Source: an uncultured Bellilinea sp. (lineage in GTDB: Bacteria; Chloroflexota; Anaerolineae; Anaerolineales; Anaerolineaceae). From it: a stretch of 64,000 bases of DNA. The stretch's first letter is position 1. Every line of letters begins with the position of its first letter. A program made the position numbers and the translations under genes. This document shows, one piece after another, positions 55,245-64,000 of the stretch. The notes beneath the pieces are model-generated. The model was not told the origin of the DNA. It saw only the letters and a list, made by a program, of their open reading frames with translations, and made no database searches. Location of the stretch: assembly GCA_938040735.1 (NCBI GenBank), contig CALHYE010000007.1, positions 1 through 64,000 on the forward strand. Direction: 5' to 3'.

Positions 55245-56063
55245 ATGCATTCCAAATTATCTCAAATTTCCTGCTTGTTTCCCACCATCCTGATTTTTCT
55301 GACAGGCTGCGCAAACCCAGCCCTGCAAACCCCAACCACTTCATTGAAAACAGGCTACCCAAGCCCATCTCCAGTAATTTCAACCAGTACTTCCGTTCCC
55401 CTCCCAACCCCAAGCCTTACCAATACGCCACTCCCTTTCATAACTCCTGATCAGGCAAATTTTCCCGAACCGGCAGGCTGCCAGAAACCGGAGGAAGATT
55501 ACACCATCCTTAGAGTCAACGGTGTATTGCTGAACCAACGCACCTACGCCATGCTTAGGCACGCTGCAGAGTTATACGAAGGTGAAATTGATATTCTTGG
55601 CTACGCTATCACCCAGGGGTCCTATACCCGGCAAGTGGACGCCAGTTTTGGAACCCACGCGGGCGGCGGCGCGGTAGATTTATCGGTTATGCGTAAAGAT
55701 ACCTACACCATCCTCTGGGATGATATTCCACTTCTGATTCATGCTTTACGGCTTGCTGGATTCGCCGCCTGGTTGAGAGATTTAGATGAGCTTTACCCTG
55801 GTTCTCCCATCCATATTCATGCAATTGCCATCGGAGATCGGGAATTATCCAATGCAGCCCTTGAACAATTAACTGGCAAGTATGGCTATTTCAGAGGTTA
55901 TTCTGGTTTACCGCCGGGGTATGGAGGACCGAGCCCGGACCGCCATGGCGGCCCAATTTTATGCGGTTGGATGATTGAAGCAGGTTACCGTGATCTACGG
56001 CCAACCCCTACTCCCGATCCAATCGGGGATCGGTTAGATTGTCATAAATGTCAGGTTAAATAG
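55245..56063 (+). CDS. M15-like peptidase lipoprotein
   Basis: 272 aa. A signal peptide ends in lipobox LTGC at Cys22, and a Pro/Ser/Thr linker runs to about 75. The core (about 85-265) has the Zn site of D-Ala-D-Ala carboxypeptidase/hedgehog-type folds: GTHAGGGAVDLS (His138, Asp145) and PIHIHAIAIGD (His190/His192). Such enzymes cut peptidoglycan stem or cross-link peptides, and it is placed at the outer face of the membrane. Substrate is inference. No ribosome-binding site is obvious. It is convergent with the GH63-like gene and overlaps it by 8 bases. Confidence 0.75.
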   Translation: MHSKLSQISCLFPTILIFLTGCANPALQTPTTSLKTGYPSPSPVISTSTSVPLPTPSLTNTPLPFITPDQANFPEPAGCQKPEEDYTILRVNGVLLNQRTYAMLRHAAELYEGEIDILGYAITQGSYTRQVDASFGTHAGGGAVDLSVMRKDTYTILWDDIPLLIHALRLAGFAAWLRDLDELYPGSPIHIHAIAIGDRELSNAALEQLTGKYGYFRGYSGLPPGYGGPSPDRHGGPILCGWMIEAGYRDLRPTPTPDPIGDRLDCHKCQVK

Positions 56064-57801
56064 CTTTAATCGCATCAACCTGGGCAGCCCGAACTGCCAG
56101 TTCGATATATAACGCTGCCGCCCACCCATAAATCGGTGCATGCGACCCTTTTTGTTCATTCCCAAAACGGTTGTTGAGCCGATCGAGTAACTGTCGGCAA
56201 AGATGATTCGCAATCTCGCTCAAATTGCTTCGATCCAAACCTTCTAAAAGCAGGTAAAATACGCTCAACCATTCCGGACTTTGCCACAATCTCTGGTTTT
56301 CCACATCATCATTTTCGATGAGAATTGTCGGCAGGGGAAAGTTTTTCCAAACGCCGTCCTCGTCGGACAGGTGAGCTACCATTTTTTGGGTTGCATCTGC
56401 CTCGCAATCCCCGCATAACAACCCAATCAAACTGAGCGGGGTTGGTACGCATACCGGCCTTCCCTGTTGTTGAATCCAGAAAAGGCCGCCTTTTCCGGCT
56501 TCTTCATCGCTTTGAACCTGAGAAAGTATCCGCTGAGCCTGGTGACTCCAATCTTTGGAATCTTCATACTCACCGACCGCATGGGATATTTTTGCCATAT
56601 AATCCAGTTGCAGGTACAAAAAAACGCTCATTTCCGGTGAAATGTTGCCCGGCATTTCTTCCAGAATAACTGGATCATCCATATCCTCGGCAAACAAAGA
56701 ATGATTCGTTGAGTAGGTAAGACTTAAGCCATGGTCGTATAAATCGAGCCACCATTTCAACCAACGAGACAGGCCATCATAAATTTCATTCAGGAATTCG
56801 ACATCCCCATCCCGTTCAAAGAGTTTCCAAATAGTCCAGGCCAATAAGGGCGGACGCGACCAGTCAGCTTCGGAAGATTGCTCCCGTTTAATGATCACGC
56901 CGCTTTCATAAATACCATCCGGAATCATCCCACTGGGCGCTTGATGATCGAAAAAGATCCTCAATTGATCTTGGGCTAATTTGCGATCAATATGGCGGTA
57001 CGCCATTGCGTAAAAACAGGCATCCCATTGCCAAATTGTCGTTGAATGCTTTTTGGAAGAAACCAGAACCTCCCGGCTTAAGTAGAATCGGGTTGAAACC
57101 AGACCCGACCGTAGTAACCACCAGGCAATTTTATATGGATGATCTGGCAAGGCAATTTTGGGTACTCGCGAAAACCAATCCTGCCAGATTTGGGCAGCGC
57201 GGTTGAGAACCACCCTGGGATCATTGACATATCTGGCCAGACCAAGCCGGGTTGAAATATGCAGCAAAATACCCCCGCCGTTTCCGCCAGCCACAATCAA
57301 CTTGAATTTCCAACCATTCCCCGGCATTTTTTCTACATGATGATTAAGAATTTTTCGATTGGTTGAATAAACCAGCCGGGAGCGATCTTCTCCCTGAGCA
57401 ACAGCAATCCCGCCCCGTCGGTCGGTGATCATTTCGTTCAGGTTGATTCTTCCGCCAAGCCCGCACGGTTGAGCAGGGGGGGCAATCAGGATGTTTTCGC
57501 CATCTTCGAAGGTCAGGTAAAACTTTCCGATTTTTGTTTCAAAAATCAGGCAATGCGGATAGGTTTGAATAGAATATTCGAGAATATTTCCTTCTCCATC
57601 TAAAAAATTGATTTCCTCAATCAGTGCTGGCAGGTTTTGCCCGATTCTCGAAGCAATATCTTGAGAGCGTAGCCGGTCGGTCAACCGCAGGCAAATCCCC
57701 TTTCCCTCAACAACTACGCTCAACCTTGACCCACGAGAAGTAAAAGGAATGATGCGAATATCAAGAAAATTTTGAAAATCACTCAAAACCGGGAAATCCA
57801 T
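56056..57801 (-). CDS. GH63-like (alpha/alpha)6 glycoside hydrolase
   Basis: 581 aa. An N-terminal beta-sandwich (to about 230) is followed by a six-hairpin barrel. The latter has TTIWQWDACFYAMAYRHIDRKLAQDQLRIFFDHQAPSGMIPDGI, the W-D-x-x-F block with the catalytic Asp of GH63, then SRPPLLAWTIWKLFE and a C-terminal YGWAAALYIELAV. Bacterial relatives hydrolyse mannosylglycerate or glucosylglycerate; others act on alpha-glucosides or as debranching enzymes. A link to the solute operon at 2298-8999 is inference. The ATG at 57801 with AAGGA upstream is preferred; longer readings overlap the ferredoxin gene. Confidence 0.7.
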   Translation of the reverse strand: MDFPVLSDFQNFLDIRIIPFTSRGSRLSVVVEGKGICLRLTDRLRSQDIASRIGQNLPALIEEINFLDGEGNILEYSIQTYPHCLIFETKIGKFYLTFEDGENILIAPPAQPCGLGGRINLNEMITDRRGGIAVAQGEDRSRLVYSTNRKILNHHVEKMPGNGWKFKLIVAGGNGGGILLHISTRLGLARYVNDPRVVLNRAAQIWQDWFSRVPKIALPDHPYKIAWWLLRSGLVSTRFYLSREVLVSSKKHSTTIWQWDACFYAMAYRHIDRKLAQDQLRIFFDHQAPSGMIPDGIYESGVIIKREQSSEADWSRPPLLAWTIWKLFERDGDVEFLNEIYDGLSRWLKWWLDLYDHGLSLTYSTNHSLFAEDMDDPVILEEMPGNISPEMSVFLYLQLDYMAKISHAVGEYEDSKDWSHQAQRILSQVQSDEEAGKGGLFWIQQQGRPVCVPTPLSLIGLLCGDCEADATQKMVAHLSDEDGVWKNFPLPTILIENDDVENQRLWQSPEWLSVFYLLLEGLDRSNLSEIANHLCRQLLDRLNNRFGNEQKGSHAPIYGWAAALYIELAVRAAQVDAIKAI

Positions 57802-57853
57802 GTCAAATCCTTGAGTAATCATTACAACGATTTTAACACCTTTTGTAACCAAG

Positions 57854-58258
57854 TCATGGTAAAAGAGGATGAATCGCCATGGTCTCACAGCGCCTCATGC
57901 AAAACTGACAGCCAATGCACAACCCCGGGCGTGACAGAACAGGACGGCTCTGCCTGCTTTCGTCCACCATTATCATCCCAATACACTTCATTGGGCAAAC
58001 CTCAACACATTCACCGCAGCCATTGCATCGAGAATAATCCCATGCAGGCTTATACCACTCCTTCAGTGGAATTCTTGCGGCAGGTTTTCCTTCGTCATCC
58101 ACAACCGCCCCAAAACCACAAACCCGGCCACACACTCCGCACGAGACACATCTTGCTACAATGATGTGCCGCTTTTTCTTGCGGCCTTGAATTGCCCCAA
58201 CCGGACACCATAACCTGCATACCCCGCACCCTGCACATCGCTCAGTAATTTGATACAA
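57854..58258 (-). CDS. Ferredoxin with four CxxCxxCxxxC motifs
   Basis: 134 aa from a TTG start. Four cysteine blocks: CAGCGVCRLWCP, CVSCGVCGRVC, CNGCGECVEVCP and CIGCQFCMRRC, enough for four [4Fe-4S] clusters, two in each half. No other domain, so it is an electron-transfer protein or a subunit of an unseen oxidoreductase. The TTG at 58258 follows GTGGAGGG with a short gap; longer frames have no site. It sits divergently with dus and 53 bases before the hydrolase gene. The partner enzyme is not in the window. Confidence 0.85.
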   Translation of the reverse strand: MYQITERCAGCGVCRLWCPVGAIQGRKKKRHIIVARCVSCGVCGRVCGFGAVVDDEGKPAARIPLKEWYKPAWDYSRCNGCGECVEVCPMKCIGMIMVDESRQSRPVLSRPGLCIGCQFCMRRCETMAIHPLLP

Positions 58259-58319
58259 TGAACCCTCCACGGACAATCTTACAACAAATGATAAAAAAAT
58301 TCTCTGTTTTGGTAAAACT

Positions 58320-59291
58320 GTGAACCCCCAGGCAACATTCTTTGTCGGAAAAATAGCGGTTTTTGGCAGCCTCATCCTTTCACCCATGGATGGTCTATCA
58401 GAACGGCCCTTTCGCTCGCTGGTTCGAAAAATGGGGTCAGCCATGTCCTACACAGAGTTTATCAATGCGATAGATGTGATGATAAGCATCCAACGGGTTC
58501 AAAAGAAAATTGCCTACCACGAATTTGAACGTCCGGTTACCTTTCAGATCTTTGACGATGACCCCGATCGTATTCTCCATGCCGCCCGCCAATTAATCCC
58601 CTTTCACCCCGACATCATTGATCTCAACCTGGGTTGTTCGGCCCGTCATGTCGCCAGCCGAGGGGCAGGAGCGGGTTTATTACCGCATCCGCATAAAGTT
58701 GCCGAAATTCTTCGTAATCTGGTTAAGAACTTAACGGTTCCGGTTACTGCAAAAATCAGGCTGGGCTGGGACGATCACAACCGCAACTATCTGGATATTG
58801 CTCGAATCGTTGAAGATTGTGGCGCTCAATTGATTGCTGTTCATGGTCGCACAAAGGCTCAAGGGTACACCGGTCAGGCAGATTGGGATGCCATTGCCAA
58901 AATCAAATCCATGCTGCACATCCCAGTGATTGCCAATGGAGATGTGCAAACCGTTGCTGATATCCATCGCATTCAAAACCACACGGGTTGTGACGGGGTC
59001 ATGATTGGACGGGCTGCTTTATTCAACCCGTGGATTTTTAGTTATAGAGATCGCTGGGAGGTGTCTCAAACGGAGGTAAAAAGTTGGATAGATGCTCATC
59101 TCAACGAAATGATTGCGTTCCACGGGATTGAAGAGGGATTGATCTTATTCCGTAAGTACCTCAAGCGTCTGCTAGCGCCTTACCAGATTGAAAGCAAAGA
59201 CTTACTGCCATTACTAACCGTATCAGAATTGGATATTTTCAAGAACCACCTTGACCTTCTATTCAAAACCGCTCTCACACAAAAATCTTAA
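58320..59291 (+). CDS. dus: tRNA-dihydrouridine synthase
   Basis: 323 aa. FMN-binding TIM barrel with LILSPMDGLSERPFR, DLNLGCSARHVASRGAGAGL with the catalytic Cys, VPVTAKIRLGWDD, IAVHGRTKAQGYTG and VIANGDVQT. It reduces uridine in tRNA D-loops with NADPH. The cysteine block reads NLGCSAR rather than the common N-x-G-C-P, a small variation. Start GTG at 58320 with no strong ribosome-binding site. It is divergent from the ferredoxin gene. Confidence 0.92.
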   Translation: MNPQATFFVGKIAVFGSLILSPMDGLSERPFRSLVRKMGSAMSYTEFINAIDVMISIQRVQKKIAYHEFERPVTFQIFDDDPDRILHAARQLIPFHPDIIDLNLGCSARHVASRGAGAGLLPHPHKVAEILRNLVKNLTVPVTAKIRLGWDDHNRNYLDIARIVEDCGAQLIAVHGRTKAQGYTGQADWDAIAKIKSMLHIPVIANGDVQTVADIHRIQNHTGCDGVMIGRAALFNPWIFSYRDRWEVSQTEVKSWIDAHLNEMIAFHGIEEGLILFRKYLKRLLAPYQIESKDLLPLLTVSELDIFKNHLDLLFKTALTQKS

Positions 59292-59416
59292 AAATTCAAA
59301 ATTCATGACAAATGCGAATTGGAATTGAGGCCATTTTTTGCTATACTGATTTCCAATAAAACTTGTATGACATCTCTCCACCTCTAACCCGCCCTCAGGA
59401 AAGGGTTAATTCCTCA

Positions 59417-60496
59417 ATGCCTGCTAAAACTGAATATACTCGACTACTCAATCGTACCATCGAGGCGCTCCTCCCCCTTTTGGCTGTTCCGGTTGCCCTT
59501 CTTATCGGCGCAGGAATGATTTATGCGTTAGGAGTTAATCCCTTTCAAGCGTATGGAACTTTATTCCAAGGCGCCTTTGGCAATGTTTCTGGTTTTACCC
59601 AATCACTGGTAAAGGCAACCCCTCTGCTTCTGGTTGGATTGGGGGTTACCATTGCCTTCCGTGGCGGAGTAATCAATATCGGCGGCGAAGGGCAGTTGAT
59701 TGTTGGGGCGCTGGCAGCGACTGCCTTTTCGATTGGATTCTCGGATTTGCCGCGCATTATTTTATTACCGCTCACTCTACTGATTGCCGCCCTCAGCGGC
59801 GCGGTATGGGGCGGTGTACCGGGGGTTCTCAAAGCCCGTCTGGGGGTCAATGAAATCTTGAGCACGGTGATGATGAACGCAATTGCGTTACAACTCTCCA
59901 ACTATCTTCTGCGAGGCCCGATGATTGACCCCGCAGAAATCGAGCGCGGTACCCAAATTGCCCAATCGGATTTACTCCCTCAGGCGGCGTGGCTTAGCCG
60001 GCTTATGCCGCGCACTTTGCTGCACGGCGGCGCTATTCTGGCAGTAATCATGGCGGTTTTGGTTTATATCTTCCTCTGGCGCACCACAATCGGTTACCGC
60101 ATCCGGGCAGTCGGCTTAAACCCGGATGCGGCTCGTTATGCCGGCATCCCCGTTCAATTTTATCAGGCGCTTTCTTTGATCCTTGGCGGCGCATTTGCCG
60201 GCTTGGCCGGTGGGGTGGAGGTCAGCGGGGTGCACCACCGGATGATTGAAGGGCTTTCCGGGGGGTATGGTTTTTCGGGTATTGTGGCGGCCCTCTTTGG
60301 TAAATTACATCCGCTCGGAGCCATACCCGCCTCGGTTCTTTTTGGTGGTCTTCTGGTCGGCGCCGACCGGATGCAGCGAGCCACTCAGGTACCTTCGGCG
60401 CTGATTACGGTTATTTTGGGTTTGGTCGTCCTTTTTGTGGTCAGCAGTGAAATCTGGGCTCGACGCCGCGCTCGCAGGAGGGAAACTCGTGGCTGA
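59417..60496 (+). CDS. BMP-type ABC importer permease (NupP/YufP-like)
   Basis: 359 aa. Eight to ten helices of the branched-chain/ribose-permease superfamily: GVNPFQAYGTLFQGAFGNVSGFTQSLVKATPLLLVGLGVTIAFRGGVINIGGEGQ and VNEILSTVMMNAIALQLSNYLLRGPM are characteristic of nucleoside importer permeases. It pairs with the next permease. The ATG at 59417 is chosen; a ribosome-binding site AGGAAAGGG lies about 12 bases upstream. The next gene starts inside its last codons. Confidence 0.9.
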   Translation: MPAKTEYTRLLNRTIEALLPLLAVPVALLIGAGMIYALGVNPFQAYGTLFQGAFGNVSGFTQSLVKATPLLLVGLGVTIAFRGGVINIGGEGQLIVGALAATAFSIGFSDLPRIILLPLTLLIAALSGAVWGGVPGVLKARLGVNEILSTVMMNAIALQLSNYLLRGPMIDPAEIERGTQIAQSDLLPQAAWLSRLMPRTLLHGGAILAVIMAVLVYIFLWRTTIGYRIRAVGLNPDAARYAGIPVQFYQALSLILGGAFAGLAGGVEVSGVHHRMIEGLSGGYGFSGIVAALFGKLHPLGAIPASVLFGGLLVGADRMQRATQVPSALITVILGLVVLFVVSSEIWARRRARRRETRG

Positions 60497-61421
60497 ACTG
60501 TTCACCCTGCCCGTCCTTTTAGGCATTATCTATTCCGGCATCCGCCTGGCAACGCCGTATCTGTACGCCGCTATCGGCGAGACCTTCGCCCAACGCTCCG
60601 GCGTTCTTAATCTGGGAGTGGACGGGATCATGCTGATGGGGGCTTATACAGGCTTTTACGTTGCCATGAAAACTGGAAACCTGTTTTTAGGACTACTGGG
60701 CGCAGCGACAGCCGGTTTATTGATGGGTTTGCTCATGTCGGTGGTCAGTGTTTCTTTACAGGCGGAACAAGGTATTAGCGGCATCGGTCTTAATTTATTT
60801 GGGCTGGGTCTTTCTACGCTGCTCTTCAAAGTTACCCTTGGGGGGGTTGAGTCGATTCGTGGTTTTCAACCCATTCGTGTTCCTTTATTAGGCCAAATTC
60901 CATATCTCGGGGAAATTTTCTTCAACCACAACTTATTGGTTTATGGCGCATTCCTGCTTGTGCCTTTGGCAAACTATGTATTGAACAACACTACCTTCGG
61001 GTTAAAAGTCCGGGCCGTCGGTCAAAATCCTCAAGCAGCCGACACCTTGGGGGTTAATGTTACCCTCATCCGCTACACCACCGTCTGTCTGGGGGGAATC
61101 CTGGCCGGGATTGCCGGGGCTTCGCTTTCTCTTGCTCTGATTAACCTCTTTCAGGAAAACATGACCAGCGGCATGGGCTTTATCGCGGTTGCGTTGGTGT
61201 ATTTTGGCGGGTGGCGCCCGTGGGGTGTGTTGGGCGGAGCCTTGTTGTTTAGTTTTGTAAATGCTCTGCAGTTATGGGTTCAGGTGAAGGGTATTAATAT
61301 TCCGTCGGATATTGCAGTGATGATGCCGTATATTCTCACCATTATTGCCTTAACCTTATCAGGCAGGCGTGCCCGCCAGCCGCAAGCATTAACCAAACCC
61401 TTTGAGCGCGGTGAGAATTAG
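60489..61421 (+). CDS. BMP-type ABC importer permease, second subunit
   Basis: 310 aa. ATPYLYAAIGETFAQRSGVLNLGVDGIMLMGAYTGF, GLNLFGLGLSTLLFK and FGLKVRAVGQNPQAADTLGVNV are hallmarks of the second permease in nucleoside/simple-sugar importers. GTG start (60489-60491) with AGGAGGGA upstream, overlapping the first permease stop by 8 bases. Confidence 0.9.
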   Translation: MAELFTLPVLLGIIYSGIRLATPYLYAAIGETFAQRSGVLNLGVDGIMLMGAYTGFYVAMKTGNLFLGLLGAATAGLLMGLLMSVVSVSLQAEQGISGIGLNLFGLGLSTLLFKVTLGGVESIRGFQPIRVPLLGQIPYLGEIFFNHNLLVYGAFLLVPLANYVLNNTTFGLKVRAVGQNPQAADTLGVNVTLIRYTTVCLGGILAGIAGASLSLALINLFQENMTSGMGFIAVALVYFGGWRPWGVLGGALLFSFVNALQLWVQVKGINIPSDIAVMMPYILTIIALTLSGRRARQPQALTKPFERGEN

Positions 61422-61450
61422 CCATTTGAGCAGATTTTCGAGTTCAAAAA

Positions 61451-61463
61451 GAGGAGGTGATCC
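61451..61463 (+). promoter_or_regulatory. Orphan anti-SD complement before the BMP gene
   Basis: GAGGAGGTGATCC matches the complement of the 16S rRNA 3' end over 11 contiguous bases (GGAGGTGATCC) and lies 79 bases before the binding-protein ATG, which has its own GGAGGAG site. No start codon with fitting spacing follows it. Confidence 0.4.
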
Positions 61464-61541
61464 GGAAATACAATTCTATCAACCCAAGGCCGCTGTTCAG
61501 TTGATCTTTCACCCAATTCCCTATTTTTGGAGGAGTAGAAA

Positions 61542-62570
61542 ATGAAAAAGATGTTTGTTCGGATCGCTCTGCTGGTTGCTGTGGTGTCCTTGCTGTTGAG
61601 CGCCTGCGCTCAACCGGCTGCGCCAACTCAACCGGCTCAGGAAGAAAAGCCCTTCCGCGTGGCTGTGGTCATGCCCAGCACGATCACCGACCTTGCCTTC
61701 AGCCAATCCTTCTTCGAGGCTTTGAAGAAGGTTCAAGAAGAGGAAGGTGGACCTTCCAAATTTGAAATTGCCTACTCAGAGGGCATGTTCAACGTCCCCG
61801 ATGCTGCCGCTGCCATTCGAGACTACGCTGCCCAGGGATACGACCTTGTGATTGCCCACGGCTCCCAATACGGCACATCCCTTTCTCAAATTGCACCAGA
61901 TTTCCCGGAAACAGCCTTTGCATGGGGCACCTCGCTGGATACCTTCCAGGCTCAGGGCATCAACAATGTTTATGCCTACCAGGCTGAATCTCAGGAAGGC
62001 GGTTATGTTCTTGGCACAATCGCAGCCCTAATGAGTAAATCCGGCGTGTTGGGAGTTTGCGGGCCGGTCAATGCCGGCGATGCCAAACTCTTTGTAGATG
62101 GTTTCGTAGCCGGAGCGAAAAACGCAAAGCCGGATATTCAGGTCAATGTCACTTTCACCGGTTCATTCTCGGATGTGTCATTGATGGCCTCCGCCGCCGA
62201 AACTCATATCGCTGCCGGCGCAGATATGCTGACAGGTTCTTCGCAATCGGTGGTTGGGGCTATCGGGGTTGCCAAGGATAGAGGCGCCTACTGGTTCGGC
62301 ACTCAGTGGGAGCAAACACCGGTTGGGCCGGAAACTGTGGTTGCCACTCAGGTCTTTGATTGGACAATTGTCATTCGTGATATGGTCAAATCCGCTCGGG
62401 CGGGTGTGTTGGGCGGCAAAGCCTACACCCTGACCTTCAAAAACGGCGGGTTGAAACTGGTTTACAACGACAAAGTCCCTGTGCCGGATGACATCAAGGC
62501 CAAAGCGCAGGAAACCATTAATGGCATCATGAACGGAACAATTGATCCGCTCAGCGGGCCAAAGCAATAG
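61542..62570 (+). CDS. BMP-family solute-binding lipoprotein
   Basis: 342 aa. Signal peptide with lipobox LSAC (Cys about 22). The BMP (PnrA-like) domain shows VAVVMPSTITDLAFSQSFFEAL, YDLVIAHGSQYGTSLSQIAPDFPET, GVCGPVNAGDAKLFVDGFVAGAKNAKP and DMLTGSSQSVVGAIGVAKDRGAYWFGTQWEQ. Family members bind purine or pyrimidine nucleosides, some bind other small ligands. Its position after both permeases is less usual; the ATPase gene follows after a strong stem-loop. Confidence 0.92.
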   Translation: MKKMFVRIALLVAVVSLLLSACAQPAAPTQPAQEEKPFRVAVVMPSTITDLAFSQSFFEALKKVQEEEGGPSKFEIAYSEGMFNVPDAAAAIRDYAAQGYDLVIAHGSQYGTSLSQIAPDFPETAFAWGTSLDTFQAQGINNVYAYQAESQEGGYVLGTIAALMSKSGVLGVCGPVNAGDAKLFVDGFVAGAKNAKPDIQVNVTFTGSFSDVSLMASAAETHIAAGADMLTGSSQSVVGAIGVAKDRGAYWFGTQWEQTPVGPETVVATQVFDWTIVIRDMVKSARAGVLGGKAYTLTFKNGGLKLVYNDKVPVPDDIKAKAQETINGIMNGTIDPLSGPKQ

Positions 62571-62584
62571 AACCTGAATCAAGC

Positions 62585-62614
62585 GGGGTGGCTTGATACC
62601 CTTCAAGCCACCCC
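62585..62614 (+). repeat. Stem-loop between BMP gene and ATPase gene
   Basis: Perfect 12-base arms GGGGTGGCTTGA (62585-62596) and TCAAGCCACCCC (62603-62614) with a six-base loop; followed by ATTAACC, not a T run. It lies 19 bases before the ATPase ATG. Confidence 0.75.
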
Positions 62615-62632
62615 ATTAACCGGATGTGAACT

Positions 62633-64000
62633 ATGAGCGATTTGCTGCCGACCGGTCATAAGAAGATTGAAGAAATGCGCATGGAGGGAATCGTAAAGCG
62701 TTTCCCGGGTGTATTGGCAAACGATCATGTAAATTTTGATGTTAAAGCGGGCGAAATCCATGCGTTGCTTGGAGAAAACGGCGCCGGTAAAAGTACGTTG
62801 GTTCGCCAATTGTACGGTTTGTACCGGCCGGATGAGGGCAAAATTTTTATCAACGGCGAGGAAGTTGTTTTTCACTCCCCCAAAGATTCCATTGCGGCCG
62901 GAGTCGGCATGATTCATCAACATTTCATGCTGGTACCAGATTTGACGGTTGTTGAAAATGTTGCGCTTGGATTACCCTCCTCCCGCGGCGTGATCTTAGA
63001 CCTTGACCGTGTCCGCAAACGGATTGAATTGCTTTGCCAGCAATATAATCTCAAAGTTGATCCATACGCCTATATCTGGCAGCTTTCGGTTGGCGAACAG
63101 CAAAGGGTGGAAATACTCAAAGCGCTTTATCGCGGCGCCGCCTTGCTCGTCCTGGACGAACCCACTGCAGTACTAACCCCACAGGAAGTAGACGACCTGT
63201 TTATCACCTTGCGCCGCATGGCTGATGAAGGCCATGCCCTCATTTTTATCTCACACAAATTACACGAGGTGCTTGCCATCAGTCAACGGGTCACCGTCTT
63301 ACGGGACGGGAGAGTGGTCGGAACACGCCCAACCGCTGGCGCTACAAAAACCGAACTTGCCCAGATGATGGTTGGACGACCGGTTATTCTTCAGTACGAA
63401 AAGTCACCCTTAAAAATGGGGGACATCTTGCTAAAAGTTGAAAATCTGGTTGTCCGCGGTGACCGGGGCACCGACGCGCTCAAAGGCGTCTCTTTAGAAG
63501 TCCACAGCGGAGAAATTTTAGGCCTTGCAGGCGTTTCGGGCAACGGTCAACGAGAACTGGCAGAAGCGTTAGCGGGTTTGCGGCCGGTCAAATCCGGGCG
63601 GATTATTCTCAACGGGGTGGACGTTACTCATGCGTCACCGTCTGTTCGGATTGCCACCGGTCAATCCTACATACCGGAAGAACGAATGAAGGATGGGGCA
63701 ATCAAAGATTTCAGCGTTGCCGACAATTTTATCCTCGAAGATCACGCCAAACCCCCGTTTTCTTCGCGCACATTTCTCAATTTTCGCAGCATCCGGCAGG
63801 TATCCGAACGGCTCGTTCAGGAATTTAATGTAAAAACGCCTACCATAGATACCCCCATCAAAAATCTTTCTGGAGGAAACATCCAGAAAATGATTCTTGC
63901 CCGCGAACTTTCTCGAAAACCCAAAGTGCTCATCGCCTCCCAACCAACCCGCGGGGTGGATATTGGCGCTTCGGAGTATATCCATCAGCGGTTGCTTGAA
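62633..64000 (+). CDS. BMP-type ABC importer ATPase, two nucleotide-binding domains (cut by window edge)
   Basis: 456 codons up to the right edge; a complete protein should be about 510 aa. First domain: Walker A GENGAGKST, signature LSVGEQQRVEIL, Walker B LLVLDEPTAVL and switch His in ISHKLHEV. Second domain: GLAGVSGNGQRELAEALAG (degenerate Walker A typical for this class) and LSGGNIQKMILAREL. This is the YufO/NupO or RbsA-like duplicated ATPase that powers nucleoside or sugar import with the preceding genes. ATG at 62633 with a weak upstream site. Confidence 0.93.
   Translation, partial: MSDLLPTGHKKIEEMRMEGIVKRFPGVLANDHVNFDVKAGEIHALLGENGAGKSTLVRQLYGLYRPDEGKIFINGEEVVFHSPKDSIAAGVGMIHQHFMLVPDLTVVENVALGLPSSRGVILDLDRVRKRIELLCQQYNLKVDPYAYIWQLSVGEQQRVEILKALYRGAALLVLDEPTAVLTPQEVDDLFITLRRMADEGHALIFISHKLHEVLAISQRVTVLRDGRVVGTRPTAGATKTELAQMMVGRPVILQYEKSPLKMGDILLKVENLVVRGDRGTDALKGVSLEVHSGEILGLAGVSGNGQRELAEALAGLRPVKSGRIILNGVDVTHASPSVRIATGQSYIPEERMKDGAIKDFSVADNFILEDHAKPPFSSRTFLNFRSIRQVSERLVQEFNVKTPTIDTPIKNLSGGNIQKMILARELSRKPKVLIASQPTRGVDIGASEYIHQRLLE

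Overview
The window looks like a chromosomal segment of a Chloroflexota bacterium, most likely class Anaerolineae. This rests on gene content and style rather than on any rRNA: secreted proteins with a V-F-L-P-L-L stretch after the signal peptide, many lipoprotein-dependent ABC importers, a Feo operon led by a Fur-type gene, and a glucosylglycerate-type solute operon. No rRNA, tRNA, CRISPR array, insertion sequence or phage gene was seen. It reads as ordinary core and accessory chromosome.

Layout. 1-2062: start of an iron-containing alcohol dehydrogenase (cut by the left edge), a secreted protein with a C-terminal CTLTPGYWKTH module, and an SCP2 protein. 2298-8999 (minus): five close-packed genes that appear to make and break glucosylglycerate and probably mannosylglucosylglycerate: two GT4 enzymes, a GpgS-type synthase fused to two universal-stress-like domains, a histidine phosphatase of GpgP type and a GH13_18 phosphorylase. 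9164-13159: acyl-CoA dehydrogenase, thioredoxin-like protein, class V aminotransferase, peptidase T. 13160-19969 (minus): LacI regulator, sugar ABC importer and amylosucrase, with paired operators at the lacI promoter. 20096-23045 (minus): fur, feoB, a zinc-ribbon protein and feoA, with a TTGCAA-N5-TTGCAA operator. 23174-28629 (minus): ogt, a secreted sortase-like protein behind a c-di-GMP-I riboswitch, a TPR histidine kinase and a CASTOR/POLLUX-like channel. 28786-32465: DUF427 protein plus an OpuC-type osmolyte importer. 32501-38901: YbeD-like, LON-domain, L-2-hydroxyglutarate oxidase, acyltransferase, and a cyclase operon with an attenuator-like leader divergent from a DUF2877 gene. 38905-45162: M1-type peptidase, typA, membrane protein, two-component pair. 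45244-49057 (minus): PhnDCE-type importer. 49299-54920: acnA, then argGH behind an attenuator-like leader with an Arg-containing peptide. 54930-59291: a 47-aa orphan gene with its own promoter and terminator, an M15-like lipoprotein, a GH63-like hydrolase, a four-cluster ferredoxin and dus. 59417-64000: BMP-type nucleoside/simple-sugar importer, cut by the right edge.

Two themes stand out. First, osmoadaptation: the solute operon, the OpuC importer and the GH63-like hydrolase would together let the cell make, import and recycle organic solutes. Second, RNA-level regulation: a clear c-di-GMP-I riboswitch, two promoter-leader-terminator arrangements (cyclase operon, argGH), and strong stem-loops between solute-binding-protein genes and the next importer gene in three ABC operons.
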